A stretch of 64,000 bases of DNA, from NCBI RefSeq assembly GCF_014174165.1, contig NZ_JABEQN010000013.1, positions 1 through 64,000 on the forward strand. Direction: 5' to 3'. The notes under the pieces are model-generated. The model saw only the letters and a list, made by a program, of their open reading frames with translations, did no database searches and had not been told where the DNA came from. The position numbers and the translations under genes were made by a program. Of this stretch, positions 35,091 through 42,586 are shown one piece after another. Source of the DNA: Gluconacetobacter dulcium (GTDB taxonomy: Bacteria; Pseudomonadota; Alphaproteobacteria; Acetobacterales; Acetobacteraceae). Positions within the stretch are counted from its first letter, which is position 1. Every line of letters starts with the position of its first letter.

Positions 35091-35609
35091 TCAGTTTTCG
35101 GCTGCGGTGTCATCGAGCGCCTGCTGGCATGCGGCCATCGCATCGTTGATCAACTGCGCGGCCCGGACGATCGAGATGTCCAGGGTTTCGGCGATCTCGC
35201 GCAGTTTGCAGCCGCCGAGGCGCTTCATCTCGAAGGCCAGCCGGGTGCGGGCGGGAAGCGTGGCGAGGGCGCGCTCGACGATGGCCAGTGCCTCGCGGCT
35301 TTCGGCGTGAGATTCGGGGGAAAGGGGATCGGCGAGCAGGCCCTGGATGGCGCTGTTGCAGATATCCTCTTCGTTGCGGACCCGCCCGAAACGCAGGCGG
35401 TCGATGGCAAGGCGCCGGATGGCCTGCAACAGGTAGGGCAGGGGGTGCTGGATCGCGATGCCCTGCCTCTGCGCCGTGGTGACCTTGAGGAAGGCGTCCT
35501 GCACGATATCCTCGGCGCGGGCGCGGCAGCCGACGATGGCGGCGGCGACCTCGACGAACCGGGCGCGGTGGCTGAGATAGACATCCACGATCTGTTGTGA
35601 CTCTTCCAC
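35091..35609 (-). CDS. FecI-like ECF sigma factor
   Basis: 172 residues. Region 2 is CRARAEDIVQDAFLKVTTAQ with PLPYLLQAIRRLAIDRLRFG, and region 4 is LPARTRLAFEMKRLGGCKLR followed by EIAETLDISIVRAAQLINDA. It heads the minus-strand set sigma, anti-sigma, receptor. It is divergent from another fecI-like gene 395 bases away. A degenerate Fur-like core (35688-35702) lies about 80 bases upstream. Confidence 0.88.
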   Translation of the reverse strand: MEESQQIVDVYLSHRARFVEVAAAIVGCRARAEDIVQDAFLKVTTAQRQGIAIQHPLPYLLQAIRRLAIDRLRFGRVRNEEDICNSAIQGLLADPLSPESHAESREALAIVERALATLPARTRLAFEMKRLGGCKLREIAETLDISIVRAAQLINDAMAACQQALDDTAAEN

Positions 35610-35687
35610 CGCTCCATGCTTTCTGGCGTCTTGTGACCCGCTGGGGGTTTCCCGATGATTCCGGGGGCCGGGGTGGATTTCGTGTAT

Positions 35688-35702
35688 TGCGAGTTTTTCT
35701 TA
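35688..35702. promoter_or_regulatory. Degenerate Fur-like core facing the minus-strand fecI
   Basis: TGCGA-GTTTT-TCTTA keeps the 5-5-5 layout of TGAGA-N5-TCTCA with three mismatches. Support comes mainly from its position. Confidence 0.35.
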
Positions 35703-35939
35703 ACTGCAACTGCTATTCGGAGAGGGGTGGTCGGCGGGCCGCGATTGGGGGCCGATTCCGTTCGGGAGTGTGTCTGAACCAGGAAAATTCTTCGGGAGAC
35801 CTTAAAAATAGGCGATGCTGGCCGTCTTGCATGGAATGGCCCTGTCGATTGGGAGACGGTCGGCGGGCCTGTTTTTTACCGTCCGGGATGATCATGGCGG
35901 ATAGTACCGTCATGGGTGTATCGGGACGGGTTTCCTTGT

Positions 35940-35954
35940 TGATAATTATTCTCA
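35940..35954. promoter_or_regulatory. Fur box facing the plus-strand fecI
   Basis: TGATA-ATTAT-TCTCA, one mismatch from the perfect core at 13447 and embedded in an AT-rich patch matching the GATAAT half-site of the classical Fur consensus. It lies about 50 bases before the sigma-factor start. Confidence 0.7.
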
Positions 35955-36004
35955 TGATAGGGTAAGGGGGCTGAAACGCGCCGTAAGGGAAAACGCGGGC
36001 TGTG

Positions 36005-36514
36005 ATGTCTTCCGATCCACTTCTGGAAACCTATCTGGCGAACCGGTCGCGTTTCGTCTCGCTGGCGACGGGCATGGTCGGGTGCCCGGCGCATGCGGAA
36101 GATATCGTTCAGGATGCCTTCGTCCATGTGGCGTCGGTGGCGAAACGCGGTGTCGTCGTGTTCAGCCCGATTGCGTATCTGACAACCATGGTGCGTCGGC
36201 TGGCGCTGGACCATCTGAAATCGTCGCGGCGGCAGGTTCCGATGGAGATCGACCATGCGCTGCTGGCGGAGGCCGGGGCGGCGTGTCCGACGCCCGATGT
36301 GCAGTTCCGGTTCAGCGAGGAACTGGGGGCTGTCGACCAGGCGCTGTCTGCCCTGCCGCCGCGCACCCGGCGCGCGTTCGAGATGTATCGGATCGGCGGC
36401 TATACGCTGCGCGAGATCGCGGCCGTGCTGGAGGTTTCGACCACGCGGGCACACAAGATGATCCAGATTGCGCTGGTTGCGTGTGCCACGGCGCTTCCTG
36501 ACGCGGAATCGTGA
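36005..36514 (+). CDS. FecI-like ECF sigma factor
   Basis: 169 residues from ATG 36005 (GTG three bases upstream also possible). Region 2: VGCPAHAEDIVQDAFVHVAS and LTTMVRRLALDHLKSSRRQ; region 4: LPPRTRRAFEMYRIGGYTLR and EIAAVLEVSTTRAHKMIQIA. It shares the C-x-A-x-AEDIVQDAF block with the divergent FecI at 35091 and is more similar to it than to the 13511 copy, pointing to a local duplication with inversion. It heads a fecR and receptor on the plus strand; a Fur box precedes it. Confidence 0.88.
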   Translation: MSSDPLLETYLANRSRFVSLATGMVGCPAHAEDIVQDAFVHVASVAKRGVVVFSPIAYLTTMVRRLALDHLKSSRRQVPMEIDHALLAEAGAACPTPDVQFRFSEELGAVDQALSALPPRTRRAFEMYRIGGYTLREIAAVLEVSTTRAHKMIQIALVACATALPDAES

Positions 36515-36614
36515 AGAGTCCGCGCGTGGCGTTGAAAAAAGGCGGCCTGTTTCGTCCCTGTTTCAGGGTGGTCGTCCGGAACCTTGGTCGCGGGGCAGCG
36601 GGGAGCATGGTCAT

Positions 36615-37610
36615 ATGACGGCGACGCCGCTTCCGGGACGTGACGAGGCCATGCTGGAGGCTGCGTCATGGAAGATCCGGCTGAACGAGGCGCCGGATGA
36701 CGAGGCCCTTGCCGCGGCGTGTGCGGCATGGCGCGCGCGCAGCGTTCTGCATGAGGCGGCGTGGCGGCGGGTGGAGAAGGCATGGGGGGTCGCCGGCGGG
36801 TTGGCCGGGGAGAACATGCCGGCCGGGGAGGCTGTGTCTTCCGCGGGGCGGCAGCGGCCCGGACGTGGTGGGCGGTGGTTGCGGCGCACCGCGCTGGGGG
36901 TGGCGGCCTCGGTGCTGGTGGGGGCTTTCGGGCTGCGGGCGCCTGACCTCGTGCTGCGTCTGCGCGCGGATTATGTGACCGGGGCGGGGGAGACGCGCAC
37001 GCTCGCGCTGCCGGATGGATCGACGGTGATCCTGGGGCCGCGTTCGGCGATCGCGCTGCATTATGCCGGCCGGGAGCGGGCGGTTGCGCTGCTGGAAGGG
37101 GAAGCCTTCTTCACGGTGGTGCATGACGCGGCGCATGGATTTTCGGTGACGGCCGCGCGGGCGGTGGTTCGGGATATCGGCACCGCTTTTGACGTGCGGC
37201 TGGCGGGGGCCGGTGTGGCCGTGGCGGTGAAGGAGGGGATGGTCGGCATCTCGTGGCCGGGGCGGGGCGGTCTCGTGCGGCTGGCATCCGGGCAGCAATG
37301 GGCGGTCGATGGCGCGAGCGGGCGCGAACAGCGCGGGGAGGTCGATCCGGCAGGGGTCGGCGCGTGGGCTTCGGGCCATCTGGTGCTGGATGGCATGACC
37401 CTGGCGGATGCCGTGCGGACGCTCGGCCGCTATTATGCGGGGACCGTGCTGACGCATGGGCTGGAGCGCGACAGGGTGCCGATGGGCGGGGTTTACGATC
37501 TTCATCGCCCGAAAGAGGCGCTGGAAGCGATCAGTGCGCTGCATGGGGGACGGGTGGTGTCTCTGCCCGCCGGGCTCCTGCTGGTGCTGCCGGGGCCGGG
37601 GGCCGGCTGA
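36615..37610 (+). CDS. FecR-like anti-sigma factor/signal transducer
   Basis: 331 residues from ATG 36615 (GGGGAG upstream); the frame is open from 36468, but the upstream part overlaps the sigma gene. N-terminal domain: SWKIRLNEAPDDEALAAACA, ARSVLHEAAWRRVEKAWG. The membrane helix follows RRTALGVAASVLVGAFGL. The periplasmic FecR domain shows ETRTLALPDGSTVILGPRSA, LLEGEAFFTVVHDAAHGF and IGTAFDVR. It relays the signal from the receptor at 37746 to the sigma factor just upstream. Confidence 0.88.
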   Translation: MTATPLPGRDEAMLEAASWKIRLNEAPDDEALAAACAAWRARSVLHEAAWRRVEKAWGVAGGLAGENMPAGEAVSSAGRQRPGRGGRWLRRTALGVAASVLVGAFGLRAPDLVLRLRADYVTGAGETRTLALPDGSTVILGPRSAIALHYAGRERAVALLEGEAFFTVVHDAAHGFSVTAARAVVRDIGTAFDVRLAGAGVAVAVKEGMVGISWPGRGGLVRLASGQQWAVDGASGREQRGEVDPAGVGAWASGHLVLDGMTLADAVRTLGRYYAGTVLTHGLERDRVPMGGVYDLHRPKEALEAISALHGGRVVSLPAGLLLVLPGPGAG

Positions 37611-37745
37611 CGGCGCCGTGCCGGTTTTTTGGAAAAACTTTTCCGCGTCCCGTTGAAAACGGGCGTGCCCCGGCGGTCATGGGAATAAGCGAATGCATAT
37701 CGTTCGCATCCATGATCCGTTCGACCGCCTGCGGGGCCAGTTGCC

Positions 37746-40292
37746 ATGTCTGTTTGTTGTTCCTTTCGTCGTCACTCTGCTGCGTGCTTTCGGGGCGGGT
37801 TGCTTGCCGGTTCCTCGTTGCTGATGGTGGTTTTGGGTCTGCCCGGCGTGCCGCGTGCCCTGGCGGCCACCGCAACCGGAGCGGCGGCTTTCGCGGATGT
37901 GCGGCGGTTCGAGATTCCGCCCCAGCCGCTGGCGCGTGCGCTGGCGGCCTATGGGGCGCAGACGGGCATCCAGATCGCGTTCGACAGCGCGACGGTCTCG
38001 GGGGCGAAATCGGGTGCCGTTTCCGGGCAGATGACGGACGAGCAGGCGCTTTCGCGGATATTGGCCGGTACGGGCGTGCGCTATCGGAAGACGGGAAGCC
38101 GTTCGGTTTCGCTCGTCAGGGGGGCGTCGACCAGCATCACGCTTGGTCCGGTCCGGGTTGGCGGTGTGGTGGCGCATCAGAACCCGACCGGGCCGGGTGT
38201 GGGGTATTTTGCGGGGAATACGATGGCGGGTACGAAGACCGACACCGCGCTGATCGATATTCCGAATTCGATCTATGTCGTCACGAAACAGCAGATGGTG
38301 GACCAGCAGGCGCAGAGTGTCGCGCAGGCGTTGCGGTATAGTGCTGGTGTCTATGCCGAACCGCAGGGGACGAACCTGACCGGCAGTGCCTATAGTGGGT
38401 TTGACGGCATCAAACAGCGTGGATTCAATTCCAGCCAGTATGTCGACGGAATTCTTTCCGACTCATTCGCTGCGGGAGAGACGGCGTTTCTGGACCGGAT
38501 CGAGGTCGTCAACGGGCCGGCTTCCGTCATGTATGGGCAGACCACGCCTGGCGGCATGGTGGGCATGAGCCTGAAGAAGCCGACCGAGACGCCCCTGCAT
38601 GAAGCCACGGTGGGGTTTGGCAACTGGGGGCGGTATGAGGCGACGTTCGATTACAGCGACAGGGTCACCAGATCGGGAAACCTGCGCTATCGCGTGGCCG
38701 CGATCGGCGTTACGCAGGGCACCCAGATGGATTATGTGAATTATCAGCGGGTCGGCGTTCTGCCTTCCATGGCATGGGATATCGATTCGAAAACATCGCT
38801 TACCGTTCTGGGAAGTTATATGTACACGCCGCAGACCGGGGCGGCGGGGACGGCTTACCCCCTTGTGGGAACGTTGATTCCCGGTCCGGAAGGAAGGGTA
38901 CCCCGATCGCGCTTTTTTGGCGATCCGGGTTGGAATACCAACTCTGCGCGGGACGCGATGTTCGAGTATCAGTTTCGTCATGTATTCAGCAAATATGTTG
39001 AGTTCAGCCAGTCCTTTCGTTGGGAGAAATCGCGGAACAACCTGGAGTATCTTTATTTTAGCGGACGGGTGTCGCCTTCGGAGTTCCGGCGTACGGCATG
39101 GTATTCCCAGGGGAAGAACAGAACCGTCGGGTTGGATAGCAGGCTGACGGGCCATGTGGATACCGGTCCGCTGTCGCATACCTGGATCGTGGGGTCGGAT
39201 TTCAGGCAGATCGGGACGGACACCGATATCATGTTCGGCGAGGGTGACGTGATCGACATCTATCGTCCGGCCTATGACCTGCATACCTGCCTGCGGACGC
39301 CGTGGAGTTGTGGAAAGGCCAGTTATCCCAGTTCGAATACATATTTTCAGGAAGGGGTTTATTTCCAGGACCAGATCAGATGGAAAAATCTGTCGGTTCT
39401 GCTGGGCGGCAGGCAGGATTGGGTGAGCCGGGAATATATCGGCGGTACAAGGAATTATTATGCCGATGGCAGTGCTGCGACGAAGAGAGGAAAGCCGTCC
39501 GATCAGAATCAGGCGGCCTTCACGTGGCGTGCCGGACTGGTTTACAAGTTCGATTTCGGTCTTGCACCGTATTTCAGCTACGCGACATCGTTCGTGCCCC
39601 AGACCAGCAGCGACTGGATGGGGCGGCCGTTTGCGCCGCTGGTCGGCAAGCAGCTTGAGGCGGGCCTGAAATACCAGATTCCGAAAACGGATGTTCTGCT
39701 GACGGCATCGGCATTTCATATCAATGAAAATCATTATCTGATCGGAGATCCCGACCATACGAATTACAATGCCGATGCCGGCATGGTGACGTCGAAAGGG
39801 GTGGAGCTTTCGGCGAGCGCGAATGTTACGAAGGACCTGCATGTGGTGGCATCATACACCTATACAGACATGCGTTATGCAAGGAGTAACCTGACGGCCA
39901 CGGTGGTCGATGCGGCGACCGGTGACGAGGGCCGTACCGTGTCGGAGCAGGGGCGGTATGTTCAGGGCACGCCACGCAACATGATGTCGCTGTTCTTCGA
40001 CTACACGCTTCCGTTCGAGAGGGTGAAAGGGTTCGGTTTCAACTGGGGTATCCGTTATGTCGGGTTCACTTATGCGGATGCTGCGAATTCTTTCAAGGTG
40101 TCCCCCTATGTATTGTTCGATATGGGCGCGCATTACGATTTCGGCTCGATATTCAGGCGTCTGAAAGGATTGCGTGCGCAGGTTGCCGTTTCGAACCTTA
40201 CCGACAGATATTATGTTACCTCGTGCGGTACGAACGACTGCTATATGGGACAGGGGCGCAGGGTGTACGGAAACCTCGCCTATAGCTGGTAG
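37746..40292 (+). CDS. TonB-dependent siderophore receptor with STN signalling domain
   Basis: 848 residues. A signal peptide (GGLLAGSSLLMVVLGLPGVP) is followed by the STN domain (about 55-130: FEIPPQPLARALAAYGAQTG, GQMTDEQALSRILAGTGVRY). The plug starts DTALIDIPNSIYVVTKQQM and has [20 protein letters not shown]; the C-terminus is GQGRRVYGNLAYSW. It is the plus-strand mirror partner of the 31135 receptor. The short leader (37611-37745) carries GCGAA-N9-TTCGC at about 37688-37706, a weak inverted repeat. Uptake of a ferric siderophore and signalling to FecR/FecI are inferred from the family. Confidence 0.92.
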   Translation: MSVCCSFRRHSAACFRGGLLAGSSLLMVVLGLPGVPRALAATATGAAAFADVRRFEIPPQPLARALAAYGAQTGIQIAFDSATVSGAKSGAVSGQMTDEQALSRILAGTGVRYRKTGSRSVSLVRGASTSITLGPVRVGGVVAHQNPTGPGVGYFAGNTMAGTKTDTALIDIPNSIYVVTKQQMVDQQAQSVAQALRYSAGVYAEPQGTNLTGSAYSGFDGIKQRGFNSSQYVDGILSDSFAAGETAFLDRIEVVNGPASVMYGQTTPGGMVGMSLKKPTETPLHEATVGFGNWGRYEATFDYSDRVTRSGNLRYRVAAIGVTQGTQMDYVNYQRVGVLPSMAWDIDSKTSLTVLGSYMYTPQTGAAGTAYPLVGTLIPGPEGRVPRSRFFGDPGWNTNSARDAMFEYQFRHVFSKYVEFSQSFRWEKSRNNLEYLYFSGRVSPSEFRRTAWYSQGKNRTVGLDSRLTGHVDTGPLSHTWIVGSDFRQIGTDTDIMFGEGDVIDIYRPAYDLHTCLRTPWSCGKASYPSSNTYFQEGVYFQDQIRWKNLSVLLGGRQDWVSREYIGGTRNYYADGSAATKRGKPSDQNQAAFTWRAGLVYKFDFGLAPYFSYATSFVPQTSSDWMGRPFAPLVGKQLEAGLKYQIPKTDVLLTASAFHINENHYLIGDPDHTNYNADAGMVTSKGVELSASANVTKDLHVVASYTYTDMRYARSNLTATVVDAATGDEGRTVSEQGRYVQGTPRNMMSLFFDYTLPFERVKGFGFNWGIRYVGFTYADAANSFKVSPYVLFDMGAHYDFGSIFRRLKGLRAQVAVSNLTDRYYVTSCGTNDCYMGQGRRVYGNLAYSW

Positions 40293-40366
40293 CTGGTGGA
40301 GAGAGATGGGCGTGACCGCTGGTTTGGGATAGGGTCGGGATTCCATTCGGCGAAGCGAGCGGTACG

Positions 40367-41722
40367 ATGACAGCGCGGCAGGGTCCCCGGAACCGGGGTG
40401 AGGGTGCGAAGGCCGGGGCCGGGCCGCATGGTCATGACGACCCGGAAATGCCCAGCCCCGTGGTGGGACCGAGCCGGCCGCGCCTGTTCCGGGTGCTGGG
40501 GCCGGGGCTGATTACCGGGGCATCGGATGACGATCCGAGCGGGATCGCGACCTATTCCCAGGCGGGCGCGCAGTTTGCCTATGGGCTGTCGTGGACGCTG
40601 CTGGTGACCTATCCGCTGATGGTGGCGGTACAGATGATCAGTGCGCGGATCGGGCGGACGACCGGGCATGGGCTGGCGGGGGTGATCCGCCTGCATTGTC
40701 CGTCCTGGCTGCTGAGCAGTGTCGTGCTGCTGTTGCTGGTGGCGAACATCATCAATCTGGGTGCCGATCTGGGCGCGATGGCCGATGCGCTGGGGCTGCT
40801 GCTGCCGGCGCCGCATGCGCTGTATGTGCTGCTGTTTTCGGCGATTTCGATCTCCATGCAGCTTTTTTTGCAATACACGCGCTATGTGGCGGCGCTGAAA
40901 TGGCTGACGCTGGCGCTGTTTGCCTATTTTGCGGCGCTGGCCTGTGTGGATGTCGACTGGGGCGCGCTGGCGTTGCATCTGGTCTGGCCCCCTCAGGCGC
41001 TGACATCGGATTATCTGACCGCACTGGTGGCGATCCTGGGGACCACGATCAGCCCCTATCTGTTCTTCTGGCAGGCGTCGGAAGAGGCGGAGGATCTGCG
41101 GGTGTATCCCCGGCGCGTCGATCTGGTGGATGCGCCGTCGCAGGGGCGGCGGGCGTTGCGGCGTATCGAGATCGATACATTGGTGGGCATGGGATTTTCG
41201 AATCTGGTTGCGCTGGCCATTCTGGTGACGTCTGCGGCGACGCTGAATGTGCATGGCATGACGCATATCCAGACCTCGGCGCAGGCGGCCGAGGCGCTGC
41301 GGCCGATCGCGGGGGCGTTTGCGTCGCTGGTGTTTACGGTGGGCATCGTGGGTACGGGGTTGCTGGCGGTGCCGGTGCTGGCCGGCTCGGCCGCCTATGC
41401 GGTGGGGGAGGCGCGGCAGTGGCCGACCGGGCTGGAGCGCCGGCCCAAGGAGGCGCAGGCATTTTATGCGACGCTGGTGATCGCTACGCTGATCGGGATG
41501 ATCATCAATTTCGCGCCGGTTGATCCGATCCGGGCCTTGTTTTGGAGCGCCGTGCTGAACGGGGTGGCGGCGGTGCCTGTGATGGTCGTGATGATGCGGG
41601 TGGCGGCGCGGCGCGACGTGATGGGGCAATTCGCCATTCGCGGGCCGCTGAAATGGCTGGGGTGGGTCGCGACCGTCCTGATGGGCGGTGTGGTGGTGGC
41701 GATGTTCGGCGCCATGCTGTGA
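40367..41722 (+). CDS. Nramp-superfamily divalent-cation transporter with non-canonical motifs
   Basis: 451 residues with eleven or so membrane segments. The TM1 motif that is DPGN in Mn/Fe-transporting MntH/Nramp reads DDDPSG here (54-59). The TM6 segment that normally has MPH reads GTTISPY (225-231). The soft metal-binding Met is therefore missing, as in the Nramp-related clades that handle magnesium or are uncharacterised. A 40-residue hydrophilic N-terminal extension precedes TM1. It lies 75 bases after a siderophore receptor on the same strand, so metal homeostasis is likely, but the ion cannot be named. Confidence 0.85.
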   Translation: MTARQGPRNRGEGAKAGAGPHGHDDPEMPSPVVGPSRPRLFRVLGPGLITGASDDDPSGIATYSQAGAQFAYGLSWTLLVTYPLMVAVQMISARIGRTTGHGLAGVIRLHCPSWLLSSVVLLLLVANIINLGADLGAMADALGLLLPAPHALYVLLFSAISISMQLFLQYTRYVAALKWLTLALFAYFAALACVDVDWGALALHLVWPPQALTSDYLTALVAILGTTISPYLFFWQASEEAEDLRVYPRRVDLVDAPSQGRRALRRIEIDTLVGMGFSNLVALAILVTSAATLNVHGMTHIQTSAQAAEALRPIAGAFASLVFTVGIVGTGLLAVPVLAGSAAYAVGEARQWPTGLERRPKEAQAFYATLVIATLIGMIINFAPVDPIRALFWSAVLNGVAAVPVMVVMMRVAARRDVMGQFAIRGPLKWLGWVATVLMGGVVVAMFGAML

Positions 41723-41759
41723 AGCCTTGTGGCGCAACGGCTGCCTGGGGGCAAAGGAT

Positions 41760-41782
41760 GGAAACCGTGGGTTTCCGGTTTT
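41760..41782 (+). terminator. Intrinsic terminator after the Nramp-like gene
   Basis: GGAAACC (41760-41766) pairs with GGTTTCC (41770-41776) around GTG, followed by GGTTTT. It lies 38 bases after the transporter stop. Confidence 0.65.
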
Positions 41783-41872
41783 GAGGGATGTGAGGGCGCG
41801 GGGTGGACCGTATGGTCCCGGATGTAATGTTTGCCCCGAGCACACGGCCCCGAGGCCGGGAAAGAGGTCAAG

Positions 41873-42469
41873 ATGACGAAGCTGCTGGTTCTCTATTATT
41901 CCACCTATGGGCATGTCGAGACGATGGCCCAGGCCGTTGCGGAGGGTGCCCGTGCGGCGGGGATCGAAGCCGATATCAAGCGCGTGCCGGAGACGGTGCC
42001 CGAGGAGATCGCGAAGGCGCATCACTTCAAGCTCGATCAGGCGGCGCCGGTGGCGACCCCGGACGATCTGACGCATTATGACGCCATCATCATCGGTGCG
42101 CCGACCCGCTTCGGGCGGTTGCCGGCGCAGATGGCGGCGTTCTGGGACCAGACCGGCGGGCTGTGGCTGAAAGGGGCGCTGATCGGCAAGGTGGGCGCGG
42201 CCTTTACCTCGACCGCCAGCCAGCATGGCGGGCAGGAGACGACGCTGTATTCGCTGCTGTCGAACCTGATCCATCACGGCATGGTCATCAGCGGCCTGCC
42301 CTACAGCTTCCAGGGCCAGTTGACGCTGGATCAGGTTTCGGGCGGGGCACCGTATGGTGCGACCACGATCGCCGCCGGGGACGGGTCGCGCGCCGTCAGC
42401 GCCAACGAACTGGATGGCGCGCGCTTCCTCGGCCAGCATGTGGCCGGGCTGGCGAAGAAGCTCGCCTGA
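41873..42469 (+). CDS. wrbA: NAD(P)H:quinone oxidoreductase WrbA (flavodoxin-like)
   Basis: 198 residues, exactly the family length, from ATG 41873 with AGAGG upstream. The FMN phosphate loop is [12 protein letters not shown], followed by [13 protein letters not shown], the [13 protein letters not shown] block, [14 protein letters not shown] and the C-terminal [14 protein letters not shown]. WrbA is a tetrameric flavoprotein that reduces quinones by two electrons and protects against oxidative stress. It is a single-gene unit set off by terminator hairpins on both sides. Confidence 0.95.
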   Translation: MTKLLVLYYSTYGHVETMAQAVAEGARAAGIEADIKRVPETVPEEIAKAHHFKLDQAAPVATPDDLTHYDAIIIGAPTRFGRLPAQMAAFWDQTGGLWLKGALIGKVGAAFTSTASQHGGQETTLYSLLSNLIHHGMVISGLPYSFQGQLTLDQVSGGAPYGATTIAAGDGSRAVSANELDGARFLGQHVAGLAKKLA

Positions 42470-42471
42470 TT

Positions 42472-42492
42472 GGGGGGGCGTCGTCCCCCCCC
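42472..42492. terminator. G7/C8 hairpin after wrbA
   Basis: Seven G, six bases, eight C immediately after the wrbA stop, then a (TGATTGTG) run of nearly three units (42494-42517). It is a strong GC hairpin without a T tract. Confidence 0.5.
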
Positions 42493-42521
42493 GGTGATTG
42501 TGTGATTGTGTGATTGTTGCG

Positions 42522-42586
42522 GAGGCTGTTTGAACGATCGGCCTGCCGGGCGGGATCGCCGGCAGGGTGGTTTTGCGAACAGCCTC
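42522..42586. terminator. Long inverted repeat between convergent wrbA and phospholipase genes
   Basis: GAGGCTGTT (42522-42530) pairs with AACAGCCTC (42578-42586), and nested inside is CTGCCGG/CCGGCAG (42543-42565). The right arm reaches into the phospholipase stop codon. It probably ends both converging transcripts. Confidence 0.6.

Larger units (their letters stand above)
35610..36004. promoter_or_regulatory. Shared divergent control region of two fecI-like genes
   Basis: A 395-base gap between two divergent sigma-factor genes, with no credible ORF. AT-rich patches occur at each end (35685-35715 and 35930-35960), each containing a Fur-like core nearest to the gene it faces. The middle is GC-rich and featureless. 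Confidence 0.6.

Noticed and set aside
40280-42439. 719-codon minus-strand open frame opposite the Nramp-like and wrbA genes
   Set aside because: Composition is dominated by Arg/Pro/His/Gln, typical of antisense frames in GC-rich DNA. It crosses two well-supported genes.
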